This document shows positions 46,337 to 55,153 of a DNA stretch of 64,000 bases, in pieces. The position numbers and the translations under genes were made by a program. This stretch comes from Amycolatopsis sacchari. GTDB taxonomy: Bacteria; Actinomycetota; Actinomycetes; Mycobacteriales; Pseudonocardiaceae. The first letter of the stretch is position 1. Each line of letters begins with the position of its first letter. The notes beneath the pieces are model-generated. The model did no database searches and was not told where the DNA came from. It saw only the letters and a list, made by a program, of their open reading frames with translations. The stretch lies in assembly GCF_900114035.1 (NCBI RefSeq), contig NZ_FORP01000017.1, positions 1 through 64,000 on the forward strand, read 5' to 3'.

Positions 46337-47773
46337 ATGGACACCGAGAAGACCGAACTGGACCGCATCCTGGCCGCCGCCGCGCAGGCCGCGCCGCAGC
46401 TGGCGGAGACGACCCCGGCCCAGCGGGCGCGGTGGCTCGCCGCGGTCGCCGACGCGCTCGACGCCGCCGGTCCGGAGCTGGTCCCGCTCGCCGCGCGCGA
46501 GACGCACCTGCCCGAGGCGCCCCGCCTGAAGGGCGAGCTGGCGCGCACCACCTTCCAGCTCCGGCTGTTCGGGGAAGTCCTGCGGGACGGCGCGTTCCTC
46601 GGCGCGACGGTGGACCACGCCGACCCGGACTGGCCGATGGGCCCGCGCCCCGACATCCGCCGCACCGTTGTACCGATCGGGCCGACGCTGGTGTTCGCGG
46701 CGAGCAACTTCCCGTTCGCGTTCAGCGTCGCCGGTGGTGACACGGCCTCGGCGCTCGCCGCCGGCTGTCCCGTCGTGCTCAAGGCGCACCCGGGTCACCC
46801 CGAGCTGTCGGAGAAGACCGGCCGGATCGTGCGCGACGCCCTGCTGGCCGCGGGGGCACCGGAGGGCACGTTCGACGTGATCTTCGGCGTCGAGCCCGGC
46901 GTGACGGCTTTGAAGGACCCGCGCATCGCGGCGGCGTCGTTCACGGGCTCGGTGCCCGGCGGGCGCGCGTTGTTCGACATCGCGGTGTCCCGGCCGACGC
47001 CGATCCCGTTCTACGGCGAACTGGGCAGCGTCAACCCGGTCGTCGTCACACCCGGCGCGGTGCGGGAGCGCGGGGAACAGGTCGCGAAGGGCTACGTCGG
47101 CTCGTTCACCCTGGGCGGCGGGCAGTTCTGCACCAAGCCCGGCCTGCTGTTCCTGCCCGAGGGTCACGGTCTGGAGGGCACGCTCACCGAGGCGGCGCAG
47201 GCCGTCGCGGCGCAGACCCTGCTGAACGAGCGCATCGGCGAGAGCTACCAGTCCGGTGTGGCGCGGCTGAAGGAGCAGGCGGGCGTCACCGTGCTCGCGG
47301 CCGGGGACCCGTTCGCGCCGACGCTGCTGTCCGTCAAGGCCGGCGACTTCCTCAAGGCCGACGAGGTGCTGCGCAACGAGTGCTTCGGCCCGTCGTCGAT
47401 CGTCGTGACCTACTCGGACCAGGCCGAGCTGCTGCGCGTGCTCGGCGAGCTGGAGCCGGGGCTGACCGCGACGCTGCAGGCGGAGGAGTCCGAGGTCGAG
47501 GACGTCCGCCCGCTGCTGCCAGCGCTGACGCGGCTGGCCGGGCGGCTGCTGTGGAACGACTGGCCCACGGGCGTGACGGTCAGCTGGGCGCAGCAGCACG
47601 GCGGCCCGTACCCGGCGACGACGGCACCCACCACGACGTCGGTCGGCACGGCCGCGATCGAGCGGTTCCTGCGGCCCGTGGCGTGGCAGGGCTTCCCGGA
47701 CGCGCTGCTGCCGCCCCCGTTGCAGGAGGCCAACCCCTGGCAGCTGCCGCGCCGCGTCGACGGCAAGCGCTGA
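46337..47773 (+). CDS. aldehyde dehydrogenase, 2-oxoglutarate-semialdehyde dehydrogenase type
   Basis: 478 aa. NAD(P) site segment PTLVFAASNFPFAFSVAGGD, Glu of YGELGSVNP and catalytic Cys265 in GGGQFCTKPG. The spacing and the unusual ASNFPFAFS block fit the KGSADH (2,5-dioxopentanoate dehydrogenase) branch, the last step of oxidative uronate, aldarate or pentose breakdown giving 2-oxoglutarate. With the Udh-like enzyme and IclR this supports a uronate oxidation locus. ATG at 46337 with GAAGGGAAG upstream. Confidence 0.87.
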   Translation: MDTEKTELDRILAAAAQAAPQLAETTPAQRARWLAAVADALDAAGPELVPLAARETHLPEAPRLKGELARTTFQLRLFGEVLRDGAFLGATVDHADPDWPMGPRPDIRRTVVPIGPTLVFAASNFPFAFSVAGGDTASALAAGCPVVLKAHPGHPELSEKTGRIVRDALLAAGAPEGTFDVIFGVEPGVTALKDPRIAAASFTGSVPGGRALFDIAVSRPTPIPFYGELGSVNPVVVTPGAVRERGEQVAKGYVGSFTLGGGQFCTKPGLLFLPEGHGLEGTLTEAAQAVAAQTLLNERIGESYQSGVARLKEQAGVTVLAAGDPFAPTLLSVKAGDFLKADEVLRNECFGPSSIVVTYSDQAELLRVLGELEPGLTATLQAEESEVEDVRPLLPALTRLAGRLLWNDWPTGVTVSWAQQHGGPYPATTAPTTTSVGTAAIERFLRPVAWQGFPDALLPPPLQEANPWQLPRRVDGKR

Positions 47774-47807
47774 GGGTTTCCGCGAAAGCCCGTGCGAGAC
47801 TGTCCTC

Positions 47808-48407
47808 ATGGGAATCGTCTCACCGGGCTTTCGCGGCCGCCGCCGTGACGAAAGCGTCGAACTGCCCCCGGGGCAGTACCTGACCGAGGATTTCCCGGTG
47901 CTCTCGATCGGCCCCACGCCGCGGGTGTCCACCGAGACCTGGGAGTTCACGGTCACCGCCGAGGACGGCACCGTGCACCAGTGGAACTGGGAGGAGTTCC
48001 TCGAGCTCCCCAGCGAGACCCCGACGGTCGACATCCACTGCGTCACCAAGTGGTCGAAGCTGGGCACGCGGTGGCGCGGGGTGTCGGTCGACACGCTGCT
48101 GGAGGACGTGGACACCGCGGCGGACTACGTGGTGGCGCATTCCTACGACGGCTACACCACGAACCTGCCGCTGGAGGACCTCCTCGACGGCCGCGCGTGG
48201 GTGGCCTACGAGTTCGACGGTGACGCGCTGGAGCCCGAGCACGGCGGCCCGGCGCGGCTGCTGGTGCCGCACCTGTACTTCTGGAAGTCCGCGAAGTGGG
48301 TGCACAACCTCGAACTGACCCTGTCCGACGAGCCCGGCTTCTGGGAGGCCGGCGGCTACCACAACTACGGGGACCCATGGCGAGAGCAGCGGTACCAGGG
48401 CGACTGA
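47808..48407 (+). CDS. sulfite-oxidase-like molybdopterin oxidoreductase (soluble)
   Basis: 199 aa, only the Mo-cofactor domain of the SUOX/MsrP fold. The Mo-ligand Cys is Cys78 in VDIHCVTKWSKLGTRWRGVS, with PHLYFWKSAKWVHNLEL later. It has no Tat signal and no heme or dimer domain, so it is likely cytosolic and depends on a separate electron carrier, supplied by the overlapping reductase gene. Natural substrate unknown; S- or N-oxide reduction and sulfite oxidation are both possible. Confidence 0.88.
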   Translation: MGIVSPGFRGRRRDESVELPPGQYLTEDFPVLSIGPTPRVSTETWEFTVTAEDGTVHQWNWEEFLELPSETPTVDIHCVTKWSKLGTRWRGVSVDTLLEDVDTAADYVVAHSYDGYTTNLPLEDLLDGRAWVAYEFDGDALEPEHGGPARLLVPHLYFWKSAKWVHNLELTLSDEPGFWEAGGYHNYGDPWREQRYQGD

Positions 48408-49120
48408 GCTGGCGCGTCGCGCGCCTGGCCGAGGTCAGGGACGAGACGCCGACGGCACGCACCCTCGTGCTCGACGTGCCGGGCTGGCCGGGGCACCTGG
48501 CGGGGCAGCACGCCGACGTCCGCCTCACCGCGGAGGACGGCTACACCGCCCAGCGCAGCTACTCGATCGCGTCGCCCGCGGACGGCGAGCGGGTCGAGCT
48601 GACCGTGCAGCGGGTCGAGGACGGCGAGGTTTCGCCGTACCTGACGGACGTGTTCTCCGTCGGGGATCCGGTGGAGGTGCGGGGGCCGATCGGCGGCTGG
48701 TTCGTGTGGCGGCCGGCCGATCCGGCGCCGGTGCTGCTCGTCGCGGGCGGTTCGGGGATCGTGCCGCTGATGGCGATGATCCGCGCCCGCCGGGCCGAAG
48801 GCGCGCGCACCCCGTTCCGGCTGCTGTACTCGGTGCGCTCACCCCGCGAGGTCTTCTACGCCGAAGAGCTGCGGGCGGCCGCACTCAGCGGGGTCGAAGT
48901 GTCCTTTGTGTACACGCGGGAGGCGCCGGAGGGCTGGGCGGGGGAGCCGCACCGGATCGGCGTCGCGGACCTGAACAGCCACGGCTGGCCCGCGTCCTTC
49001 GAACCGGCGTGCTTCGTCTGCGGCCCCACGGGTTTCGTCGAGTCGGTGGCCGACATCCTGCTGGCACTGGGCCACGACCCGCGCCGCGTGAAGACGGAAC
49101 GCTTCGGGCCCACGGGCTGA
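48377..49120 (+). CDS. FAD/NAD(P)H oxidoreductase partner of the molybdoenzyme
   Basis: 247 aa ferredoxin-NADP reductase fold without an iron-sulfur domain. FAD motif RSYSIASP, nucleotide-binding VAGGSGIVPLMAMIRAR and C-terminal CFVCGPTGFVESVADILLALG. ATG 48377 lies 31 bp inside the end of the molybdoenzyme gene, a long overlap that indicates coupled translation and probably a complex. A GGGGA ribosome site precedes the ATG. It probably transfers electrons between NAD(P)H and the Mo centre. A duplicated junction follows its stop. Confidence 0.87.
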   Translation: MARAAVPGRLSWRVARLAEVRDETPTARTLVLDVPGWPGHLAGQHADVRLTAEDGYTAQRSYSIASPADGERVELTVQRVEDGEVSPYLTDVFSVGDPVEVRGPIGGWFVWRPADPAPVLLVAGGSGIVPLMAMIRARRAEGARTPFRLLYSVRSPREVFYAEELRAAALSGVEVSFVYTREAPEGWAGEPHRIGVADLNSHGWPASFEPACFVCGPTGFVESVADILLALGHDPRRVKTERFGPTG

Positions 49121-49436
49121 AGCCGGGCGGCAAATCCAGCCGCCGCGATCAGGGCTTCGCCGCAGCCTGCTTCCCCGGCCCTGCGATCGCCCGGGACAGT
49201 TCACCCGCGTCCCATGCGCGCTCCGGCAGGGTCGCAGCGGCGGGTCGCCGTCCCGCGCCCGCTGGGACGGCACGGCTCCGCGCGGGGCTGAGCCCGGGCG
49301 GCAGATCCAGCCTGGCGATCAGGCTTCGCCGACGACCCGGCCGCTGCGGTCGCCGCGGTCAGGGCTTCGCGGCGGCCTGCGTCCCCGGCGCGGCGATCGC
49401 CCGGGACAGCTCACCCGCGTCCCATGCGCGCTCCGG
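49114..49436. repeat. imperfect tandem duplication with a leftover TetR tail
   Basis: Two units. The first begins at 49114 (GGGCTGA, the end of the reductase gene), the second at 49285 (again GGGCTGA followed by a near copy of the next ~45 bases). Within unit 1, 49149-49226 matches 49359-49436, the true 3' end of the downstream tetR gene, at about 92% (6-7 differences in 78). The minus strand of copy 1 still reads a TetR-like tail ending AAAKP-stop. So the convergent junction of the reductase and tetR genes was duplicated and is decaying. Confidence 0.8.
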
Positions 49437-50024
49437 TAGCTCGAGGCGGTCCGAGGCCCGGAAGCCGTCCATGGCCAGGTACACGTGCCGCCGCCACATC
49501 GACGGTGCGACGTGCCGGGTGGCCTCGGCGAGGTGGCCGCCCGCCCACAGCACCAGGAACAGATCGGCGCCCGTGACGTCCCGGCGCACGACTCCCGCCT
49601 CCTGCGCCCGCCCCAGAACCCGTTGCGCCAGCACGCAAATCTCGTTGTGCGCGGCCTCGATGCGATCGTCACCGGAGAACCGCCGCGCCAGGAAGTCGCC
49701 GAACGCCCGGTCGCCGGCCTGGGCCTCGCAGAGGACTTCGAGCAGGCCGCTGAACGCCGCCCACGGGTCCTCCAGAGCAGCCGCGGCCGCCACCTCGTCG
49801 AGCACGTCGCGCAGCTTCGGTTCGAGCACCGCGCACAGCAGGTCCATACGCGTCGGGAAGTGCCGGTAAAGCGTGCCGACCACCAGCCCGGCGTCCCTGG
49901 CGATGCCGTCGAGCGGGGCCTCCGCACCTCGCTCGGCGAACGCGCGCCGCGCGCACTCGAGCAGCCTCTGACGGTTGCGGTGGGCGTCCCGGCGGGCGGG
50001 CGCGGGCGTTTCCCTGGCAGGCAC
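49359..50024 (-). CDS. TetR family regulator, divergent from an SDR gene
   Basis: 221 aa. HTH region APLDGIARDAGLVVGTLYRHFPTR, then an alpha-helical ligand domain. I chose GTG 50024 because TAGGGT on the minus strand (50037-50032) lies 7 bases before it; the longer GTG at 50033 would place the -10 box over the start codon. A perfect palindrome at 50052-50067 covers its -35 region and that of the SDR gene, so it probably represses both. Its last ~26 codons are the source of the duplicated fragment at 49149-49226. Confidence 0.87.
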   Translation of the reverse strand: MPARETPAPARRDAHRNRQRLLECARRAFAERGAEAPLDGIARDAGLVVGTLYRHFPTRMDLLCAVLEPKLRDVLDEVAAAAALEDPWAAFSGLLEVLCEAQAGDRAFGDFLARRFSGDDRIEAAHNEICVLAQRVLGRAQEAGVVRRDVTGADLFLVLWAGGHLAEATRHVAPSMWRRHVYLAMDGFRASDRLELPERAWDAGELSRAIAAPGTQAAAKP

Positions 50025-50051
50025 GAAGTCCACCCTAACAACATGTGAGAT

Positions 50052-50067
50052 GTCTCAACTTTGAGAC
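50052..50067. promoter_or_regulatory. palindromic operator between tetR and SDR genes
   Basis: GTCTCAA-CT-TTGAGAC, perfect 7-bp arms. On the plus strand its right arm contains a -35 TTGAGA with a GAAGAT -10 seventeen bases on (50084-50089), directed to the SDR gene. On the minus strand it overlaps the -35 region of tetR. Beside it CTCATTTTCC is repeated (50072 and 50099). Confidence 0.65.
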
Positions 50068-50125
50068 TACCCTCATTTTCCGCGAAGATGAGAGCACTCT
50101 CATTTTCCCGCATCGAAGGCGTGGC

Positions 50126-50860
50126 ATGGCGAAGCTCGACGGGAAGGTCGCGGTGATCACCGGCGCGACCTCCGGACTGGCGCTGGCGACGGCGAAGTTG
50201 TTCGTCGCGGAGGGCGCGCACGTCGTCGTCACCGGGCGGCGGCAGGACCGGCTGGACGCCGCGGTGGCCGCCATCGGGCACGACGTGACCGGGGTGGCCG
50301 GCGACGTCGGCGAATTCGCCGACCTGGCCCGCCTCGCCGACGTCGTGGCGGCCGGACCGGGCCGGGTCGACGTGCTCGTCGCGAGCGCCGCCGCCTGGAC
50401 GTGGGGTGAGCGCTTCACCGACGTGACCGAGGAGTCGTTCGACGCCGTGTTCGGGGTGAACGTGCGCGGCACGTTCTTCACCGTGCAGAAACTGCTGCCG
50501 CTGCTGTCCGACGGCGCCTCGGTCGTGCTCATCGGGTCGGGCGCCGCGGAGAAGGGCGACGCGGGGACGACCGTCTACGCCGCGAGCAAGGCGGCGCTGC
50601 GGTCGTTCGCCCGCACCTGGACCACCGAGCTGAAGGACCGCGGCATCCGCGTCAACGTGCTGAGCCCCGCCGCGATCGAAACCCCGGCGTTCGCGGACCT
50701 CCCGCCGGGGTTCAAGGAGCGGATCGCCGCGCGGGTCCCCGTCGGCCGCCTCGGCCACGAGCACGAGATCGCCACCGCGGCCCTGTTCCTCGCGTCCGCG
50801 GATTCGAGCTTCGTCACCGGGATCGACCTCCCCGTCGACGGCGGGATCGGCCAGGTCTGA
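50126..50860 (+). CDS. short-chain dehydrogenase/reductase
   Basis: 244 aa classical SDR. TGATSGLALATA cofactor loop, VNVRGTFFTVQ, catalytic Tyr-Lys in YAASKAALRSFA and C-terminal FVTGIDLPVDGG. An Arg pair after the second strand (TGRRQDR) suggests NADP(H). ATG at 50126. Regulated with the divergent tetR through the shared operator; substrate unknown. Confidence 0.9.
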   Translation: MAKLDGKVAVITGATSGLALATAKLFVAEGAHVVVTGRRQDRLDAAVAAIGHDVTGVAGDVGEFADLARLADVVAAGPGRVDVLVASAAAWTWGERFTDVTEESFDAVFGVNVRGTFFTVQKLLPLLSDGASVVLIGSGAAEKGDAGTTVYAASKAALRSFARTWTTELKDRGIRVNVLSPAAIETPAFADLPPGFKERIAARVPVGRLGHEHEIATAALFLASADSSFVTGIDLPVDGGIGQV

Positions 50861-50873
50861 AGCCGCGAGTGCG

Positions 50874-51716
50874 TCAGCGCCGGTTGTACAGCCGCATCGT
50901 CCAGGTGCCGAACACCGCGACCAGCACCGCCGAGGCGATGAGCGTCCACAGCACCGCGCCGCCGTCCCACGTGCCCGCCATCGCGCCCCGCACCGCCGCG
51001 ACGAGGTGCGTGATCGGGTTGACCTCCACGAACGCCTGCAGCCAGCCCGGCATCGTCTTCGGGTCGACGAACACGTTGGACAGGAACGTGAGCGGGAACA
51101 GCACCATCATGCTCACGCCCATCACCGACTTCTCGGTGCGCAGCAGCAGCCCGAACATGGTCCACAGCCACGAGAACGCGAACGAGAACACCACCAGCAG
51201 CGCCACCCCGCCCAGGACGCCGAGCACCCCGCCGCCGGGCCGGAACCCCAGGACCAGCCCCAGCACGAGGATCACCGCGGAGGCGATCGTGTAGCGCACG
51301 AGGTCCCCGAGGATCGCGCCGACGAGCGCGGCCGGGCGCCACACCGGCAGCGTCCTGATCCGGTCGAACACGCCCTTTTCGATGTCGATGTTCACACCGA
51401 CGCCGGTGTACATCGTGATCATCACGACGCTCATCACCAGCACGCCCGGCAGCAGGTACTGCAGGTACTGCGTGGTGGACCCGGCCAGCGCGCCGCCGAA
51501 CAGGTACGTGAACATCAGCGTCATCATGATCGGGAACGCCGTCACGTCGAACAGCTGCTCCGGCACGTGCTTGATCTTGAGCATCGCCCGCCGGCCGAAC
51601 GCCAGCGAGGCCGACAGCGCGCTGGGCGGCTCGGGCTGGCCGCCGCCGGCGAGCACGGCGTCGAGCGCCGCCGCGGACGGGGTGTACGAAGTGGACTGTC
51701 CGGTCGCCGTGCTCAC
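50874..51716 (-). CDS. ABC-2 type permease, DrrB-like
   Basis: 280 aa with six hydrophobic segments and the ABC-2 family region [16 protein letters not shown], plus [21 protein letters not shown] typical of DrrB daunorubicin-type exporters. An ~45-residue hydrophilic head precedes helix 1. GTG start overlaps the ATPase stop (GTGA). Together they form a drug or lipid exporter of the cytoplasmic membrane. Confidence 0.9.
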   Translation of the reverse strand: MSTATGQSTSYTPSAAALDAVLAGGGQPEPPSALSASLAFGRRAMLKIKHVPEQLFDVTAFPIMMTLMFTYLFGGALAGSTTQYLQYLLPGVLVMSVVMITMYTGVGVNIDIEKGVFDRIRTLPVWRPAALVGAILGDLVRYTIASAVILVLGLVLGFRPGGGVLGVLGGVALLVVFSFAFSWLWTMFGLLLRTEKSVMGVSMMVLFPLTFLSNVFVDPKTMPGWLQAFVEVNPITHLVAAVRGAMAGTWDGGAVLWTLIASAVLVAVFGTWTMRLYNRR

Positions 51717-52687
51717 GCGGCCACCTCCTCGGCGGCGGGCTTGTCGGTCAGTGCCAGGAAAACCTCGTCCAGGCTGGGCTGGCCGAGTGAGAAGTCGTCG
51801 ACGGTGATGCCGGCCCGCGCGAGCTCCGCCAGTGCGTGCGAAGCCTGTTCGGCGGCCCCGATTTCGGTGCCCTCACCGGAAATCCGCGCGGTCACGGCGA
51901 GCGGGTCGGACCCGGTCTGCACGGTCGCGCCGAGCGTGGCGGCCAGCACACGCTCCGCGTCGGGGCGCTGCGCGGCCTCCCGCAGTCTGATGTGGACGGA
52001 CCCGGCGCCCACGGACGACTTCAGCTCGCCCGGTGTGCCCTCGGCGATCACCTTGCCGTGGTCGATCACCGCGATGCGGGACGCCAGCCGGTCGGCCTCC
52101 TCCAGGTACTGCGTCGTGAGCAGCACGGTCGTGCCCTGCGCGACGATCACGCGCACGATGTCCCACACCTGGTTGCGGCTGCGCGGGTCCAGCCCGGTCG
52201 TCGGCTCGTCGAGGAACAGCACGTCGGGCGTGCGGATGATGCTCGCGGCGATGTCCAGCCGCCGCCGCATCCCGCCCGAGTAGCCCTTCACCTGCCGCCC
52301 GGCGGCGTCGGTCAGCCCGAACGCCTCCAGCAGCCGCTCGGTCCGCTGCCGCGCGGTGCGCTTGCGGTGCCCGAGCAGGCGGGCGAGCAGGTTCAGGTTC
52401 TCCTGCCCGGTCAGGTCCTCGTCCAGCGACGCGTACTGGCCGGTCAGGCTCACCCGGCGCCGCACCTCCGCCGCCTCGCGCACGACGTCGTGCCCGAAGA
52501 CCCGCGCGGTCCCGCCGTCCGGGCGGGTGAGCGTGGCCAGCATCCGCACCGCCGTGGTCTTGCCCGCGCCGTTGGGGCCGAGCACCCCGTACACCGTGCC
52601 GGCCGGCACGGCGAGGTCGACACCGTCGACCGCCCTGGTCTCCCCGAAGACCTTGACCAGGCCTGCCGTCTCGATCGCGAGATCCAT
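51713..52687 (-). CDS. ABC transporter ATPase, DrrA-like
   Basis: 324 aa. Walker [10 protein letters not shown], signature [12 protein letters not shown], Walker [13 protein letters not shown], and the C-terminal ~85-residue DrrA-type regulatory domain ending in [15 protein letters not shown] at 52687 with AAAGGAG upstream. It is divergent from a TetR gene (52786) that probably represses it. Substrate range cannot be predicted. Confidence 0.93.
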   Translation of the reverse strand: MDLAIETAGLVKVFGETRAVDGVDLAVPAGTVYGVLGPNGAGKTTAVRMLATLTRPDGGTARVFGHDVVREAAEVRRRVSLTGQYASLDEDLTGQENLNLLARLLGHRKRTARQRTERLLEAFGLTDAAGRQVKGYSGGMRRRLDIAASIIRTPDVLFLDEPTTGLDPRSRNQVWDIVRVIVAQGTTVLLTTQYLEEADRLASRIAVIDHGKVIAEGTPGELKSSVGAGSVHIRLREAAQRPDAERVLAATLGATVQTGSDPLAVTARISGEGTEIGAAEQASHALAELARAGITVDDFSLGQPSLDEVFLALTDKPAAEEVAA

Positions 52688-52785
52688 CCCGTCTCCTTTC
52701 CCCCTGGCCAGGCCTCGGAGGATAGGTGGATTTGTCCGGTTCGCGCACCTCCATTCTTGCGGTGCCCGCGCAGTACGCTGTTCAG

Positions 52786-53364
52786 ATGCCCAGCACTCTT
52801 CGTGACCGGATCCTCGACGCCGGCGTCGAGCTGATCTGCACCGTGGGCTGGGACCGCGTCACGATGGGACAGCTGGCCCAGCGCGTCGGCGTCAGCAGGC
52901 AGATGGTCTACAAGGAGGTCGGCGCCCGCGACACGCTGGCCCGCGCGATCGTCGCCCGGCACGCCGAGCTGTTCCTGTCGGGTGTGGTCGACCGGCTGCG
53001 CGCCCACGGTGCCGACGCCGCCACCGGCATCCCCGCCGCGGTGGAGTACGTGCTCACCGCCGCCGCGGACGACCCGCTGCTCAAGGCCGTGCTGTCCGCC
53101 GCGCACGGCGGCACCCAGGACCTGCTGCCGCTGCTGACCACCGACCGCGGTCCCGTGCTGCGCCACGCGCTGTCCACGGTGCTGGCCGAGGCCACCGAGC
53201 TGTACGGCGGCCTCGGCCTCGCCGACCTGCCCACGCTCGCCGAGGTCGTGGTGCGGCTGACGCTGAGCCACCTCGTGCAGCCGTCGGGACCGGTCGAACA
53301 CGCGGTGGCGCAGGCGGCGTGGGTGACCCGCGCCGCCCTGTCAGGGCCGCGGGATGTTGCGTAG
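52786..53364 (+). CDS. TetR family regulator of the DrrAB-like exporter
   Basis: 192 aa. [27 protein letters not shown], then a TetR C-terminal domain. The ATG at 52786 lies 6 bases after TACGCT (52774-52779), suggesting a leaderless mRNA. It is divergent from the ABC exporter, the standard layout for an exporter repressor. Its last 8 codons overlap the end of the convergent pyruvate oxidase gene by 24 bp. Confidence 0.88.
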   Translation: MPSTLRDRILDAGVELICTVGWDRVTMGQLAQRVGVSRQMVYKEVGARDTLARAIVARHAELFLSGVVDRLRAHGADAATGIPAAVEYVLTAAADDPLLKAVLSAAHGGTQDLLPLLTTDRGPVLRHALSTVLAEATELYGGLGLADLPTLAEVVVRLTLSHLVQPSGPVEHAVAQAAWVTRAALSGPRDVA

Positions 53365-55080
53365 GTTCGAGCGCGCCAGGTCGATCATGCGGCCGACGCC
53401 GCCGGTCAGCACCACCTTGCTCGCCGCGAGCATGAACCCCTTGAGCTGGCCGCCGCTGATGTGCGGCGGGATCGACAGCGCGTTCGGGTCGGTCACCACG
53501 TCCACGAGCGCGGGGCCGGGGTGCGCGAACGCCTCGGCCAGCGCGTCCCGCACCTTCGCCGGTTCCGTGACGCGGATGCCGTGCAGGCCCGCGCCGCGCG
53601 CGATCGCCGCGTAGTCCACGGAGTCGTGGTCGGTCTCGTGGTCGGGCAGGCCGTCCACGAGCATCTCCAGCTTGACCATGCCGAGCGAGGAGTTGTTGAA
53701 CACCACGATCTTCACGGGCAGGTCGTGCAGCTTCACGGTCAGCAGCTCGCCCATCAGCATCCCGAGGCCGCCGTCGCCGGACATGGAGATCACCTGGCGG
53801 CCCGGCTGCGCCAGCTGCGCGCCGATCGCGTGCGGCAGCGCGTTGGCCATGCTGCCGTGCAGGAACGAGCCGATGACGCGGCGGCGCCCGTTCGGCGTTA
53901 GGTACCGCGCCGCCCACACGTTGCACATGCCGGTGTCCACTGTGAACACCGCGTCGTCGGCCGCCAGGTCGTCGAGGATGTCCGCGACGTACTCGGGGTG
54001 GATGGGCGTGTGCCGTTCGACGTTGCGGGTGTAGGCGTCGACGACGTGTTCCAGCGAGCGCGCGTGGTCGCGGAGCATCTCGTCGAGGAAGGCGCGGTCG
54101 GTCTTCTGCTCCAGCTTCGGCAGCACCGCCCGCAGCGTCTCCCGCAGGTCACCGTGCACCGCGAGGTCGAGCGGCGTGCGGCGGCCCAGGTGCGTGGCGT
54201 CGTGGTCGATCTGGATGGTGCGGGCCTGCGGCAGGAACCCGTCGTACGGGAAGTCCGTGCCGAGCAGGAGCAGCAGGTCGGCCTCGTGCATCGCGCGGTA
54301 GCAGGCGCCGTAGCCCAGCAGCCCGCTCATGCCGACGTCGTAGGGGTTGTCCCACTGGATCCACTCCTTGCCGCGCAAGGAGTGCCCGACGGGGGAGTTG
54401 AGCTTGCCCGCCAGCTCCATCACCTCGGCGTGCGCGTCCCGCGTGCCCGCGCCGCAGAACAACGTGACCTTCTCGGCCCGGTTCAGCGCGTCCGCGAGCG
54501 CGTCGACCTGGCTCGGCGGCGGGACCGGCGTGGCCTGCTCGGTGACGAACTGGCTCGTGCCCGTCGGCACCTCCGACTCCAGGTGCGCGACGTCGCCCGG
54601 CAGCACGAGCACCGAGACCTCGCCGCGCGTGATCGCGTGCTGGATGGCGATCCGCAGCACGCGCGGCATCTGCCCCGGCGTGGTGATCTGCTCGCAGTAG
54701 CCGCTGCAGTCGACGAACAGCCGCTCCGGGTGCGTCTCCTGGAAGAACTGCGTCCCGACCTGCGTGGCGGGGATGTGCGAGGCGAGCGCGAGCACCGGCA
54801 CGCCCGAGCGGTGCGCGTCGTAGAGGCCCTGCACGAGGTGCGTGTTGCCGGGGCCGCAACTGCCCGCGCACACCGCCAGTTTCCCGGTCAGCTCCGCTTC
54901 GGCGGCCGCCGCGAACGCGCCGGCCTCCTCGTTGCGCACGTGCACCCATTCGATGCCCTCGGTGCGGCGGATCGCGTCGACGACCGGGTTGAGGCTGTCG
55001 CCCACCACGCCGTAGATCCGCGACACGCCCGCCTGGACGAGTACCTGCACGAACTGCTCTGCGACAGTGGGTCGCGCCAT
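53341..55080 (-). CDS. thiamine-diphosphate pyruvate oxidase/dehydrogenase (PoxB-like)
   Basis: 579 aa. Three-domain ThDP enzyme: catalytic Glu region (HVRNEEAGAFAAAAEAEL), central FAD/DHS domain (TLFCGAGTRDAHAEVMELAG) and the ThDP site GDGGLGMLMGELLTV with NNSSLG. It most resembles PoxB, which decarboxylates pyruvate to acetate and CO2 and passes electrons to quinone. The C-terminus (ASKVVLTGGVGRMIDLARSN) could form the membrane-binding helix. ATG at 55080 with GGAGG upstream; no partner genes in the operon. Confidence 0.9.
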   Translation of the reverse strand: MARPTVAEQFVQVLVQAGVSRIYGVVGDSLNPVVDAIRRTEGIEWVHVRNEEAGAFAAAAEAELTGKLAVCAGSCGPGNTHLVQGLYDAHRSGVPVLALASHIPATQVGTQFFQETHPERLFVDCSGYCEQITTPGQMPRVLRIAIQHAITRGEVSVLVLPGDVAHLESEVPTGTSQFVTEQATPVPPPSQVDALADALNRAEKVTLFCGAGTRDAHAEVMELAGKLNSPVGHSLRGKEWIQWDNPYDVGMSGLLGYGACYRAMHEADLLLLLGTDFPYDGFLPQARTIQIDHDATHLGRRTPLDLAVHGDLRETLRAVLPKLEQKTDRAFLDEMLRDHARSLEHVVDAYTRNVERHTPIHPEYVADILDDLAADDAVFTVDTGMCNVWAARYLTPNGRRRVIGSFLHGSMANALPHAIGAQLAQPGRQVISMSGDGGLGMLMGELLTVKLHDLPVKIVVFNNSSLGMVKLEMLVDGLPDHETDHDSVDYAAIARGAGLHGIRVTEPAKVRDALAEAFAHPGPALVDVVTDPNALSIPPHISGGQLKGFMLAASKVVLTGGVGRMIDLARSNLRNIPRP

Positions 55081-55153
55081 GTTCCGGTGCCTCCGCTCCG
55101 CTGACCGGTGTTCCGGTCCCCGATTCTGGTGCCGGGCGGCGGTTCCCGCACTG

